A stretch of 64,000 bases of DNA from Vicingaceae bacterium. Its GTDB lineage: Bacteria > Bacteroidota > Bacteroidia > Flavobacteriales_E > Vicingaceae. The notes below the pieces were generated by a model. The model saw nothing but the letters and a program-made list of their open reading frames with translations, had not been told where the DNA came from and made no database searches. A program made the translations under genes and the position numbers. Location: assembly GCA_019429185.1 (NCBI GenBank), contig JAHYJH010000002.1, forward strand, positions 21,305-85,304, given 5' to 3'. Below are positions 20,497 through 30,534 of this stretch, in pieces (the stretch's first letter is position 1; each line of letters opens with the position of its first letter).

Positions 20497-22323
20497 TTAA
20501 TTTGTTTTAATAGTTGCTTTTACTTCTCCACACTTCAACATTTTTTTTCCGAAATATGGATTTTTAATCTCTTTTTCTAAGCTTAACCAATATCCTCCAT
20601 TATTCTCGTTTGCCATGGGGCAATGTTCGATATAAAGTGTGTTTTCACCTTCCATCTGAACACCTAATTTTTGAACCGCATCAGAAAGTGATTTACTAAT
20701 CGTTAAAAAGTGGTTGCGTTGCTCTTCAATATTTACAGCTTTTTCTAGTAATTTCAATGCTTTGTTTAAACTGTTCAATGCTTTCATCCATTCATTATGA
20801 GCATCTTCCATCACCAAACTCATATCTACTGTTTTTAATGATTTTTGAATTGCCTTTACATCTGTTTGAATGTTAGCATTATCATTAGTAAGTTTTTCTT
20901 TAAGCAACAGGTAACTACTTACTACAGTTCCCAATTGTGATTTGAATTTCGTAGGGATTTTTGATTTATCAATCATTACTTCATTTTCCATATCCATTCC
21001 TGACATATTCCTCTTTTCATTGTCATCTTCTCCTCCCATATCCATTCCATTATGCCCTCCTGTGGCAACTTTTCCTCCAGTTGGATTCATCATACTTTTT
21101 TTGGAACTTAATTGAGCAGAAGCGTCAATTCTAAACACTCCATTTACTGCTATTTCTTCACCTTCTTCCAATCCGTTTTTAACCACATAAAATTCACCAA
21201 CATCTTCTCCTAAAATAATTTCCCGATACACAAAAGATGTCATTTCTCTATTTGGAACTTTAACATATACTACTGCTCGTTTACCTGTCCAAAGTACAGC
21301 TGATTTTGGTATAATTATTTCATTTTTAACACCTTTTAAATCAGCTTGTATAATTCCATTGGCATACATTTCCGGGAGTAATTTTAATTGTGAATTGGTT
21401 ACTTCCACTCTTATATTGGTAATTCTTGTTTTAGCATCAACAAATGGATCAATATAATTAACCCTTCCATTATAGGTATTTCTTGGCTCTCCATTAATGG
21501 TAAAAGAAATCTTATCTCCTTCATGAATCCAGGGCAAATCTGTTTCATAAGCTTCAAACATTACCCAAACCTTACTCAAATCTGCTAAATCGAACAAAGG
21601 AGTACCTTCTTTTACGTAATCTCCTAATTCAACATTTCTTTTCATTACAATACCTGAGTAATCTGCCAACACATCTATTTCTTGAACAACTTCACCTTTA
21701 TTTTCAATGGCTTCTATTTGATTATCGTTTAATTTCCAAAGCTTTAATTTATTTTTGGAAGCCTGATAGAGTTCTGGATAGGTAGTTTTTGATTTAATGG
21801 ATTCAAACAACTCTTTTTGAGCTGTAACTAACTCTGGTGAATATATTTTAGCAATTTTTTGCCCCTTTACTATTTTTTCACCAGTAAAATTTACATACAG
21901 TTTTTCAATTCTGCCAGGTATATGAACCGCCTGCGTATTTAATAGCCGTTCATCGGGTTTAATTTTACCTAATAATCGAATTTCCTTTTCAGGTTTAGAT
22001 TTCTCTACCACCATAATTTGGATTGCGGCCAATTTCATGGCCTCTTCAGTCATGCTAACTTCATTTGGGTCGGATGCTGCCTGATTATTATCATCAGCTA
22101 AAATTAAGTCCATTCCACAAATAGGGCATTTTCCCGACTTATCCATTCGTATTTGTGGATGCATGGAACAAGTCCATATTTGATGTTCAGATTCCTCGAT
22201 GTGTTGATGTTCAGATTCTTTAGCTTCATCAGTTACCGAAGGGCTAATTAATTTTCCAATAATTATTCCTACTATTAATACGATAATAAGTAAGACCCAT
22301 TTATTTTTAAATATATTTTTCAT
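20497..22323 (-). CDS. cusB: RND efflux periplasmic adaptor, CusB-like, with metal-binding and DUF3347-type domains
   Basis: 608 residues from ATG 22323 (MKNIFKNKWVLLI); an ATG 27 bases earlier lies in a short repeat and is less likely. One N-terminal membrane anchor, then a heavy-metal-binding domain IWTCSMHPQIRMDKSGKCPICGM shown in part by its CxMHP and CPICGM ligands, the HlyD-type hairpin and barrel regions (VHIPGRIEKLYVNFTGEKI, DVLADYSGIVMKR, GEEIAVNGVFRID), and a Met-rich linker leading to a C-terminal DUF3347-like domain (about 470-600). It bridges CusA and CusC and may gather copper in the periplasm. Confidence 0.9.
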   Translation of the reverse strand: MKNIFKNKWVLLIIVLIVGIIIGKLISPSVTDEAKESEHQHIEESEHQIWTCSMHPQIRMDKSGKCPICGMDLILADDNNQAASDPNEVSMTEEAMKLAAIQIMVVEKSKPEKEIRLLGKIKPDERLLNTQAVHIPGRIEKLYVNFTGEKIVKGQKIAKIYSPELVTAQKELFESIKSKTTYPELYQASKNKLKLWKLNDNQIEAIENKGEVVQEIDVLADYSGIVMKRNVELGDYVKEGTPLFDLADLSKVWVMFEAYETDLPWIHEGDKISFTINGEPRNTYNGRVNYIDPFVDAKTRITNIRVEVTNSQLKLLPEMYANGIIQADLKGVKNEIIIPKSAVLWTGKRAVVYVKVPNREMTSFVYREIILGEDVGEFYVVKNGLEEGEEIAVNGVFRIDASAQLSSKKSMMNPTGGKVATGGHNGMDMGGEDDNEKRNMSGMDMENEVMIDKSKIPTKFKSQLGTVVSSYLLLKEKLTNDNANIQTDVKAIQKSLKTVDMSLVMEDAHNEWMKALNSLNKALKLLEKAVNIEEQRNHFLTISKSLSDAVQKLGVQMEGENTLYIEHCPMANENNGGYWLSLEKEIKNPYFGKKMLKCGEVKATIKTN

Positions 22324-22329
22324 TTTTTT

Positions 22330-22398
22330 TAGTTTTTGGCAAGGGGTCATGCCCCCTTGTTTTAGTTAGCTACATAGTTTTTTGGCAAGGGGTCATAA
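22330..22398. repeat. Short direct repeat between cusB and cusC
   Basis: The 18-base word TTTTTGGCAAGGGGTCAT occurs twice (about 22332-22349 and 22380-22397). The first copy would supply an upstream in-frame start for cusB, which is why the later ATG is preferred. Confidence 0.6.
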
Positions 22399-22410
22399 CC
22401 CTTTGTTAAG

Positions 22411-23655
22411 TTATCTTCCTAATAAATAAGTTGTAAAAGCCACGGCAGCATTTTTGTCGATGATGGCTTTTTCTTTTTCCAATTCATATTTTAACAATTG
22501 TCTTTCCATACGCAGTACTTCATCAAAATCTTTTGCATCGGTAGAATAAGAAATCATTAAAACATTCAGTGCTTTTTTGGCTAACTCAGCTTGTTTGCTA
22601 TTTAAAGCAATTCTTCTGTCCGCATCATTAAAATCTGTTGTAATGTTTTCATAAATAGTAGTCAGTTTATTTTTTGTCTCATTTTTTAAATGGGTCTGCT
22701 CTTCTTGTTCATATTGAGCTTCACGAATCATAGCCGAATACTTTTTACGATAAAGTGGAATGCTAACAGAAACCATCGGAAACACCAAAATATCTTTTCC
22801 ATTATCATTTGAACTTAAAGCCATTGTAGAAGTTCCTTTTCCAACAGAAGTATAACTAACTCCAACTCCAAATTTGGGCATTCCCATTTTTTTGGCGACA
22901 TCCTCTTTACTGGTAAAAGCATCCATTTTAAAATCAATACTTTTTATGGTATGATTTGCCAGCAAAATGCTATCTAATGTAATTTGTTTATCAAAAGGCA
23001 TTTCATCCTGAGCCAAATTTTCAGGTGCAAGTAAGGCAACTTCTTGATTCAGTAAATTGTTAAATTTAACTTGTAGTGTACTTTTTTTATCTAACATCAA
23101 GAATAACTGATTTTCTAAATCGTTAATTTCAATTTCTACCCTTAACTCGTCTGCAATGGTAGATTTACCTGCTTCAATTTTAATTAGTGATATACTTTTA
23201 AAGGTTTGTAGAATGGATAAATTCTCACGAGTAATTGCAATTGCTTTGTTAATGAAATAATAATTGTAATACGTAGTTTTCACTTCAAAAAACAAGTTCG
23301 ATTTTTCGTTCTCAAACGCTTCATATTTCGCTTTTGCCATATTGGTTGCAGCATCACCTTGTTTTTTAAGTAACCCAAACCAAGGAAATTGTTGTGTTAA
23401 GGAAACATTCCAGTTTTGAGGACCAACCTTTGTTTCGGGTGTTGAGATAAAATAGCTAAAAGCCACTTGTGGGTCAGGCAAAGCAGTAACTTGTGGTACT
23501 TTTTCCATTGCCACCATATAATCACTAAATTTTGCTTTTAACCCTGGATTATTTTCAGCAGCGATTTTTAAATAACTGTCTAATTCATTTTGAGCCTGAA
23601 CGATTTGTACGAGCAACAGCATAAAAAGACTTAAATATATTTTTGTATTTCTCAT
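22411..23655 (-). CDS. cusC: TolC-family outer-membrane efflux protein, CusC-like
   Basis: 414 residues. Signal peptide 1-21 (ending VQA-Q). Two OEP repeats of long helices are visible, with LDSYLKIAAENNPGLKAKF at the start of the first and heptad-rich KTTYYNYYFINKAIAITRENL and KNKLTTIYENITTDFNDADRRIAL later. It forms the outer-membrane duct of the copper/silver efflux complex. Lies 10 bases from cusA and about 90 from cusB in the same direction. No N-terminal Cys lipidation site, unlike E. coli CusC. Confidence 0.88.
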   Translation of the reverse strand: MRNTKIYLSLFMLLLVQIVQAQNELDSYLKIAAENNPGLKAKFSDYMVAMEKVPQVTALPDPQVAFSYFISTPETKVGPQNWNVSLTQQFPWFGLLKKQGDAATNMAKAKYEAFENEKSNLFFEVKTTYYNYYFINKAIAITRENLSILQTFKSISLIKIEAGKSTIADELRVEIEINDLENQLFLMLDKKSTLQVKFNNLLNQEVALLAPENLAQDEMPFDKQITLDSILLANHTIKSIDFKMDAFTSKEDVAKKMGMPKFGVGVSYTSVGKGTSTMALSSNDNGKDILVFPMVSVSIPLYRKKYSAMIREAQYEQEEQTHLKNETKNKLTTIYENITTDFNDADRRIALNSKQAELAKKALNVLMISYSTDAKDFDEVLRMERQLLKYELEKEKAIIDKNAAVAFTTYLLGR

Positions 23656-23665
23656 CTTTTCTTTC

Positions 23666-26600
23666 TTAGTTATTAATACTTTTTAATTTTTTTCTTTCCG
23701 CTCTATTTATTACTCCTTCACGCCAAAAACACTGAAGTATCGGAACAATAAACATGGTCATAAGTTGAATGGTCATTCCACCGAAAGTTGGAATAGCCAT
23801 TGGAATTACCACATCTGCTCCTTTTCCTGTAGAGGTTAAAACTGGAAGTAGGGCAATAATTGTTGTCGCTGCGGTCATCATTGCTGGTCGAACTCTTTTA
23901 GAACCCGCTTCAACTACCGCAGCCCTAACTTCATCCACCGTTTGCGGATTTAATTTTTCAAAAGTTTGATGAATGTAGGTCCCCATAATAACCCCATCAT
24001 CTGTTGCAATACCAAATAATGCAATAAAACCAACCCAAACGGCTACACTTAAATTTATGGTGTGAATCTGGAACAATTCCCGCATATTGGTTCCTGCAAT
24101 ATCAAAATTTAAAAACCAAGGTTGTCCGTAAAGCCAAATCAAAATAAAACCTCCTGCAAAAGCTACAAATACTCCTGAAAAGTGAATACTTGATGCGACA
24201 ACTGTTTTAAATTGAAAAAATAAAATTAAAAATATCACCGCCAAACTGATGGGAATTACTATCGACAATCGTTTAGTTGCACGTATTTGACTTTCATAAT
24301 TTCCAGTAAAACGATAGGTTACCCCTGCTGGTAATGAAAATTCACCAGTTGCAATTTTTTCAGCAATTACTTTTTGAGCATCTTCTACCACATCTACTTC
24401 AGCATGGCCTTCTTTCATATCAAAGATGATATAAGACGTTAAAAAAGTATCTTCACTTTTAATCATTTGAGGTCCCCTCACGTACTCAATGGTTGCCAAC
24501 TCTTCCAATGGAACTTGAACTCCTGCCGGGGTTGGAACTAATATTCTTTTTAATTCTTCTGGACTATCTCGATATTCCCGGGCATAACGAACCCGAACAG
24601 GAAACCGTTCTCGTCCTTCCACAGTAATGGTTAATTGTTTGCCCCCAATAGCCACAGAAATCTGCATCTGCAAATCTTTCACCGAAATACCATATCTTCC
24701 CATTGCTTCTCTGTTCAAATGGATTTCGATATAAGGTTTACCTACAACTCTATCGGCAAAAACGGTAGATTCTTCAACACTAGGAACTTCTTTTAAAATA
24801 GTTTCCAATTCGTAACCCACTTTTTCAATGGTTTCTAAATCAGGTCCAAAAACTTTAATCCCCATTGGGGCTCTCATGCCAGTTGCCAGCATTACCAAAC
24901 GAGTTTGAATAGGTTGTAATTTTGGTGCAGATGTTAACCCTGGAAATTTAGAATGGTTAAGAATTTCTTTCCAAATATCATCGGTGTTTTTTATTTTTGG
25001 TCGCCACTGCCTAAAATAATTTCCATTTTTATCTTCATTAAGTTGTTTTTTAGTTATTTTTTTAAATTCATCTTCTCCATATTTATAGGTAGAACCATCT
25101 TTCAGAATAAAAGCGTCCTTATCATTAACCTTAAACCGAACTCTTCTACCATCTTCATCCACCATATATTCGGGCAAATAATTAATGATGTTTTCGTACA
25201 TTGAAATGGGTGCCGGGTCTAATGCAGAATTGGCTCTACCCCATTTACCAACAGTAACATCTACTTCGGGTATAGCGTTTAAATGTTGATCTAGGCTGGC
25301 TATTATTTCCATGTTTTCGGATACACTGGAATGTGGCATAGTGGTAGGCATCAGCAAAAATGAACCTTCGTCTAATGCCGGCATAAATTCTTTACCAATA
25401 CCGGGGAATGTTGCTGAGATAGATTTCCATACGGAGTTATTTTTAGCAAATTCGGGCATAAATTGGAATGTACTTGAAAAACCAATAAATGCAACCACTC
25501 CAAATAATAAGGTAAAAATTGGAAGCATTAAAAATTTCCATTTATTACGAAGACACCATTTTAATACTGGGACATAAAAATATACGATTAATGATAACAC
25601 TCCTAAAATAGAAGCAACTAACGTAAATACAAAAATAAAATTAGCGAACAAGCTATTATTGGCACCCATTGGCATCCATTCAATAGTCAAAAAATAGAGT
25701 ACAATAACAGCTGTTATTCCTATATTAATATAGTTTGGCATAAACTTAAATTTCTCCGACCATTTAGGTTCTATCAGGTTATTTACTCCATAAGCAATTA
25801 ATGGAAGAGCCATCCAACTTTGATACATAATGATGATAGCAACTCCAAGTCCTATTAAAATGGAATTGAAAATTCTGCTTATTTTCTTTTTATCAAACCG
25901 AATGGAAAATAGAATGTGAGCAAAAGCTGGAAGAAAAAGTAACCCGATAATAAGGGCTGATAACAAAGCAAATGTTTTAGTAAATGCCAAAGGCTTAAAC
26001 AATTTACCTTCGGCTGCTTGCATTGCAAACACAGGCATAAAGCTTACTACAGTAGTAGCTACCGCAGTAATTATAGCCGAACCAACTTCACATGATGCAA
26101 TGTAAATAACATTCAATAGTTGCTTACCTTTTACGTCTTTATTTTCTGGCATATCTAAATGTCGAACAATGTTTTCAGTAAACACTATTCCAATATCTAC
26201 CATTACTCCAATAGCAATAGCAATTCCCGAAAGAGCAACAATGTTTGCATCTACATGGAAAAACTTCATCATTATAAAAGTGATTAAAACCCCAATTGGT
26301 AACAAACTAGAAATAAGTATAGAAGCTCTTAGGTTTAACACTAAAATGATAATTACCAAAATACTTATCAATATCTCATGCGATAAAGAAGATTCTAATG
26401 TTCCTAATGTTTCATGAATTAAACCAGATCGATCATAAAAAGGAATAATAGTTATTTTAGAAACAGTTCCATCTGCCAATGTTTTAGAAGGTAATCCCGG
26501 TGCAACTTCTTTTATTTTTGCTTTTATATTATCTATTACCTGTAAAGGATTTGCTCCATATCTAGCCACGGCAACACCTCCAACAGCATCAACACCACCT

Positions 26601-27484
26601 TTGTCAAGTCCGCCCCTTCGGGTTGCTGGTCCAAATTGAATCTTAGCTACATTTTTTAAGCGAATCGGGACATTATCCGTTTGTGTAACTACGCTTTCTT
26701 CCAAATCTTTTAAACTTTTAATATAACCTAAACCACGCACTAAATATTCAGCTTTATTATATTCCAATGTTCTCGCACCAATATCTAAATTGCTGTTTTT
26801 TACAGCGTTCATAATCATTGCCACATTTACGTGATGTGCCTTCATGGCATCAGGGTCAATTTCTATTTGATATTCTTTAATGTATCCTCCAATGGAAGCA
26901 ACTTCTGAAACACCACTTGCAGCAGTTAAATAATATCGAACATAAAAATCCTGTATTGTTCTTAATTCTTGAGGATCCCACCCACCGGCTGGATTGCCGT
27001 CTTTGTCTCTTCCTTCTAAGGTGTACCAAAACACCTGCCCGAGAGCAGTTGCATCTGGTCCTAAAGCTGGTGTTACTCCATCAGGAATAGTACCTGAAGG
27101 CAATGAATTTAATTTTTCTAAGATTCGAGTTCTTCCCCAATAAAATTCAATATCTTCATCAAAAATGATGTAGATGCTTGATAATCCAAAAATTGAATTA
27201 CTTCTGATTGTTTTTACTCCAGGAATTCCAAGCAATGCGGTAGTTAAAGGATAGGTAACCTGATCTTCGATATCCTGAGGAGATTGTCCCATCCATTCGG
27301 TATAAACAATTTGTTGGTTTTCTCCAATATCGGGAATGGCATCTACAGGAACTGGGCTTCTTTCTATCCATGGAATTTGCCAATTGAATGGTGCAGTTAC
27401 AATCCCTCCCGAAATTAACGCAAATAACAGGATAAAAGTAACTAGTTTATTCTCGAGAAAATACTTTATTATTTTGTTGAGCAT
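23666..27484 (-). CDS. cusA: Heavy-metal efflux RND pump, CusA/CzcA family
   Basis: 1272 residues; proton-driven inner-membrane pump of the copper/silver complex. The start MLNKIIKYFLENKLVTFILL is the standard first helix, then DAIPDIGENQQIVYTEW, the helix-4 motif with GIAIAIGVMVDIGIVFTEN holding the proton-relay Asp, and the late FIALFGIATDDGVIMGTYIHQ. It is longer than E. coli CusA (about 1047): an added block near residues 535-640 includes extra membrane segments and another insert near 790-850 is Lys/Asp rich. First structural pump gene of the island. Confidence 0.93.
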   Translation of the reverse strand: MLNKIIKYFLENKLVTFILLFALISGGIVTAPFNWQIPWIERSPVPVDAIPDIGENQQIVYTEWMGQSPQDIEDQVTYPLTTALLGIPGVKTIRSNSIFGLSSIYIIFDEDIEFYWGRTRILEKLNSLPSGTIPDGVTPALGPDATALGQVFWYTLEGRDKDGNPAGGWDPQELRTIQDFYVRYYLTAASGVSEVASIGGYIKEYQIEIDPDAMKAHHVNVAMIMNAVKNSNLDIGARTLEYNKAEYLVRGLGYIKSLKDLEESVVTQTDNVPIRLKNVAKIQFGPATRRGGLDKGGVDAVGGVAVARYGANPLQVIDNIKAKIKEVAPGLPSKTLADGTVSKITIIPFYDRSGLIHETLGTLESSLSHEILISILVIIILVLNLRASILISSLLPIGVLITFIMMKFFHVDANIVALSGIAIAIGVMVDIGIVFTENIVRHLDMPENKDVKGKQLLNVIYIASCEVGSAIITAVATTVVSFMPVFAMQAAEGKLFKPLAFTKTFALLSALIIGLLFLPAFAHILFSIRFDKKKISRIFNSILIGLGVAIIIMYQSWMALPLIAYGVNNLIEPKWSEKFKFMPNYINIGITAVIVLYFLTIEWMPMGANNSLFANFIFVFTLVASILGVLSLIVYFYVPVLKWCLRNKWKFLMLPIFTLLFGVVAFIGFSSTFQFMPEFAKNNSVWKSISATFPGIGKEFMPALDEGSFLLMPTTMPHSSVSENMEIIASLDQHLNAIPEVDVTVGKWGRANSALDPAPISMYENIINYLPEYMVDEDGRRVRFKVNDKDAFILKDGSTYKYGEDEFKKITKKQLNEDKNGNYFRQWRPKIKNTDDIWKEILNHSKFPGLTSAPKLQPIQTRLVMLATGMRAPMGIKVFGPDLETIEKVGYELETILKEVPSVEESTVFADRVVGKPYIEIHLNREAMGRYGISVKDLQMQISVAIGGKQLTITVEGRERFPVRVRYAREYRDSPEELKRILVPTPAGVQVPLEELATIEYVRGPQMIKSEDTFLTSYIIFDMKEGHAEVDVVEDAQKVIAEKIATGEFSLPAGVTYRFTGNYESQIRATKRLSIVIPISLAVIFLILFFQFKTVVASSIHFSGVFVAFAGGFILIWLYGQPWFLNFDIAGTNMRELFQIHTINLSVAVWVGFIALFGIATDDGVIMGTYIHQTFEKLNPQTVDEVRAAVVEAGSKRVRPAMMTAATTIIALLPVLTSTGKGADVVIPMAIPTFGGMTIQLMTMFIVPILQCFWREGVINRAERKKLKSINN

Positions 27485-27600
27485 GATTTTAATTAATTAA
27501 TGTGATGATTAGAAAATGTGCTAATGAATTTAAAGCACATTTATAACATATTGATAACCCATACACAGTTGTTGTGAATTAATCAATATCACATTAAAAA

Positions 27601-28014
27601 TCAAATTATGAAAGACTGAAAAAGCACGGGAATGTCTTTTTTGGGCAACGGAACTTTATAGGTTTTAAAAGGAATAAAATTTTCTTCATTTTTGGGAAAT
27701 GAAAATAAAATAGTGGCGACATTTAATAGGTATGTAGCTTGTTGTAAATTTACTTCAGTTGTTGCTTGTTGAAAGTTGTCTTTAATGGAATATTGGATTA
27801 ACTGTGTATCGCAACAGTTTTTTTGGGTTAGTTGAGATTGGTTTTCGCACGAAGCATCTTTGTTTTGTTCCATTCCACAACCAAAATCGGTAGCATCTAA
27901 CAAAAGGGCGTGTTTAAATGCGTGTCCACCACAAAAATGCGTAGCAAAACTCAAGTGTGAAGAACTCACTAAGAAAAAAAGTGCTAAAAATATGGCTGCT
28001 GCTTTTTTAAACAT
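27601..28014 (-). CDS. HYC_CC_PP-type small exported protein
   Basis: 137 residues. Signal peptide 1-24 (ending SFA-T), then a metal-ligand pattern: THFCGGH, FGCGMEQ, a Cys in DASCENQ and the pair KNCCD. This matches the Bacteroidota family named HYC_CC_PP for its conserved His-x-Cys, Cys-Cys and Pro-Pro spots, usually found beside copper efflux genes. The C-terminus has a hydrophobic strand and LPKKDIPVLFQSF. Probably a periplasmic copper-binding or sensing protein and the first gene of the copper unit. Family name is recalled, not searched. Confidence 0.7.
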   Translation of the reverse strand: MFKKAAAIFLALFFLVSSSHLSFATHFCGGHAFKHALLLDATDFGCGMEQNKDASCENQSQLTQKNCCDTQLIQYSIKDNFQQATTEVNLQQATYLLNVATILFSFPKNEENFIPFKTYKVPLPKKDIPVLFQSFII

Positions 28015-28055
28015 AAGTACGAAGTTAGGAAAAAAACTTCAAGTACGAAGTTTTT
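28015..28055 (-). promoter_or_regulatory. Candidate operator of the copper island
   Basis: The 12-base word AAGTACGAAGTT occurs twice as a direct repeat (28015-28026 and 28041-28052), and 28032-28055 also forms a 9-bp inverted repeat (AAAAACTTC/GAAGTTTTT). It lies immediately before the start codon of the first copper gene, where a regulator would bind. Confidence 0.4.
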
Positions 28056-28136
28056 AACAATAATTAATATGAACTACTCAACTTTTTTGTGCTTAATTTT
28101 AACCCATGAATTTGTGATTGTTGATAATTCAATTAT

Positions 28137-28144
28137 TATATTTG
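28137..28144 (+). promoter_or_regulatory. Predicted -7 box of tRNA-Ala
   Basis: TATATTTG, 15 bases before the mature tRNA, with ATTG at 28117-28120 as a possible -33 element 16 bases upstream. Confidence 0.55.
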
Positions 28145-28159
28145 CAGCAAATATTTTTT

Positions 28160-28233
28160 GGGGATGTAGCTCAGTTGGCTAGAGTGCTTGACTGGCAGTC
28201 AAGAGGTCGTGGGTTCGACTCCCATCTTCTCCA
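28160..28233 (+). tRNA. tRNA-Ala (anticodon GGC)
   Basis: 74-nucleotide cloverleaf: D arm GCTC...GAG, anticodon stem CTTGA/TCAAG with loop CTGGCAG giving anticodon GGC, and T arm GTGGG/CCCAT around TTCGACT. The acceptor stem carries the G3-U70 wobble that identifies alanine tRNAs. The 3' CCA is not encoded. A single isolated tRNA gene, with a MITE-like element 94 bases downstream. Confidence 0.93.
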
Positions 28234-28326
28234 CATTTATAATCAATGGGTTGCATTTTGTAGCCTTTTTTAATTTTACCCATTGTAACACAAATGTAAC
28301 ACAAATGCAAAATAAGGGCTAATATT

Positions 28327-28640
28327 CAGGGCAAACGCACACTTTTTTATTTATCACATTTATTATTTGTTTGTTCTTTTTTGATATTAGTGATTAATAG
28401 ATGGGTGAATAAAAATTTAATCAGCGAAGCAAATCAGCGAAAATTATCGTAATCTGTGGCATAGAAATAAAAGAAGGAATATATAGATAAAAAAATATTT
28501 TTGCCACTGATTACACATATTATCGCAGATTGTTTTCACAGATTAATTGTATGGTTTATAATTTTTAATAGCATTAAAATCATAACGACCTATAAATCAG
28601 TATGTTTTTTTTATTAAACCAAAAGTGTGCGTTTGCCCTG
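28327..28640. mobile_element. 314-bp MITE-like element
   Basis: Perfect 20-bp terminal inverted repeats at 28327-28346 and 28621-28640 (CAGGGCAAACGCACACTTTT and its complement). The interior has no coding frame of note but contains dispersed GCAGATT/AATCTG-like words. No clear target-site duplication was found. It probably depends on a transposase elsewhere. Confidence 0.65.
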
Positions 28641-28729
28641 TAAAACACTGGATTTAATTTTTTTATTTCACAGAAACTTATAAAAAATCGAAAATCCTCT
28701 TTGTGAAACTTTGTGTAAGATTTTTTAAA

Positions 28730-30451
28730 TTACTTTCTATTTACCACACAATTTTCCATTACTAACATATCCATTTCTGTTCTTAAGTAGCAATCTAATG
28801 CTTCTTTTGGGGTATTTACAATCGGTTCATTTTCATTGAAAGAAGTATTTAATAAAATTGGTGTTCCTGTTTTTTGTCTGAATCTTTCAATTAAATCGTA
28901 GTATCTATCGCCTTTTTCAACGGTTTGTAAACGTCCTGTACCATCAACGTGGGTAACTGCAGGAATTTCGGCATGTTTTTCTTTTTTAATAGGATAAACC
29001 TTTTCCATAAAAGGAACTTTGTCGGTTTTTTCAAAATATTCAGGAACATATTCCTCTAAAATTGAAGGAGCAAACGGACGAAAGCTTTCTCTACGTTTTA
29101 TTTTAGCATTTAATAGTTCTTTAGCATCTGTTCTTCTTGGGTCAACAATAATAGAACGATGTCCTAATGCTCTGGGACCAAATTCTGCTCTTCCTTGAAA
29201 CCAACCGATTACTCTTCCATCTACTAATGCATCCGAAACAATTTCCAATAATTCTTCATCAGTATATTTAGTGTATTCAATGTTTTCCGATTTTAGACAA
29301 GCTTCTATTTCTTCATTAGTTGATTTTGCACCAGTATAAGCATTGTAAATAGCAGGCAGTCTGTCGTTTTCTAAGATGTGATTATATAACCACAACGCAG
29401 AACCTAAAGCTGTTCCAGCATCATGTCCGGCAGATGGAATATAAATATGTTCAAAAGTAGTTTTCTCTAAAATTTTTCCGTTTGCTACTGAGTTTTGAGC
29501 TACTCCACCAGCAACACAAACATTTTTTAAACCTGTTCTTTTTTGTAAGTGGTTTAAAATGTGAAAAATTAGCTCCTCAGTTACTCGCTGAACAGAAGTA
29601 GCAATATCTTTATGTTTTTGAGTTAATTCTTCTCCATTTTTTCTGGTTGGACCAAGTAATTTTTCTAATTCCTCTGAGAAAATACTATCAATATGAGGAT
29701 CGCCATTTTCCCAACTCATGGCGACACCTTCTTTGGTATGTTTAAAGTATTTGGTATTCAACTCAAATAATCCGTTGTCTTTGAAAAGGATAACCTTTTT
29801 CAACTCATCCACATAGTTCGGTTCACCGTAAGGAGCTAATCCCATTACTTTATATTCATCTCCATAATGCGGAAAACCCAAGTATTGCGTTAGTGCTGTA
29901 TAGAAAATTCCTGCTGAATGTGGATAAATTACAGTATCTAACACCTCAATTTTGTTTCCTTTTCCAGTAGCTATCATGGTAGAGGTGAAATCACCAAAAC
30001 CATCTATGGAAAGAATGGCTGCCTCATCAAAAGGGGAAGCAAAAAATGCACTAGCTAAGTGACTTCTATGATGCTCAATGTTTTTTACTTCGGCTTTTAT
30101 TTGGTCTTCAGGAATATTAAAAACTTTGCTTAATTCAGCTTTAACACTACCTACTTTTTTGGTGTTTGCTAAGCGGTCTTTTAATGCTTTTACCGAAACT
30201 AAATTTTTGGCAGCATGCAAAATTTTCTTGTGAACATTCGCTGAAGGATCTCTTGATATCGTAATGTAATCTACCTGATTAATATCTATATTAGCTTCGC
30301 TCAAGCAAAACTTAATGGCTTCTGAAGGGAAACCAGCCCAGTGTTTAATTCTTCTGAAACGCTCTTCTTCAGAGGCAGCTATTATTTCACCATTTTTTAA
30401 AATACAGGCAGATGAATCGCCATGATATGCATTTATTCCTAATATGTACAT
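28730..30451 (-). CDS. Carbamoyltransferase (NodU/CmcH/TobZ family)
   Basis: 573 residues. Transfers a carbamoyl group from carbamoyl phosphate through an adenylated intermediate to a hydroxyl, here probably a sugar. The N-terminal ASKHA/TsaD-like domain has GINAYHGDSSACI, SEEERFRRIKHWAGFP and the metal-binding HHRSHLASAFF; the nucleotide site follows in VAGGVAQNSVANG and AGHDAGTALGSA. The C-terminal carbamoyl-binding domain begins GRAEFGPRALGHRSI near residue 430. Length is standard. Last gene of the polysaccharide locus. Confidence 0.92.
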   Translation of the reverse strand: MYILGINAYHGDSSACILKNGEIIAASEEERFRRIKHWAGFPSEAIKFCLSEANIDINQVDYITISRDPSANVHKKILHAAKNLVSVKALKDRLANTKKVGSVKAELSKVFNIPEDQIKAEVKNIEHHRSHLASAFFASPFDEAAILSIDGFGDFTSTMIATGKGNKIEVLDTVIYPHSAGIFYTALTQYLGFPHYGDEYKVMGLAPYGEPNYVDELKKVILFKDNGLFELNTKYFKHTKEGVAMSWENGDPHIDSIFSEELEKLLGPTRKNGEELTQKHKDIATSVQRVTEELIFHILNHLQKRTGLKNVCVAGGVAQNSVANGKILEKTTFEHIYIPSAGHDAGTALGSALWLYNHILENDRLPAIYNAYTGAKSTNEEIEACLKSENIEYTKYTDEELLEIVSDALVDGRVIGWFQGRAEFGPRALGHRSIIVDPRRTDAKELLNAKIKRRESFRPFAPSILEEYVPEYFEKTDKVPFMEKVYPIKKEKHAEIPAVTHVDGTGRLQTVEKGDRYYDLIERFRQKTGTPILLNTSFNENEPIVNTPKEALDCYLRTEMDMLVMENCVVNRK

Positions 30452-30534
30452 TTTTTTATTATTTCCCGCAGATTAACGCAAATTTCAACTGCTTTTTATA
30501 TTAACAATTTGAGTTGCTAAATTAGTAATTCTCT

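Noticed and set aside
28327..28640. Complete insertion sequence
   Set aside because: No transposase frame lies between the inverted repeats; only a MITE-like element is supported.
28160..28640. tRNA-targeted integrative element boundary
   Set aside because: No integrase gene and no duplicated tRNA 3' end were seen in the window.
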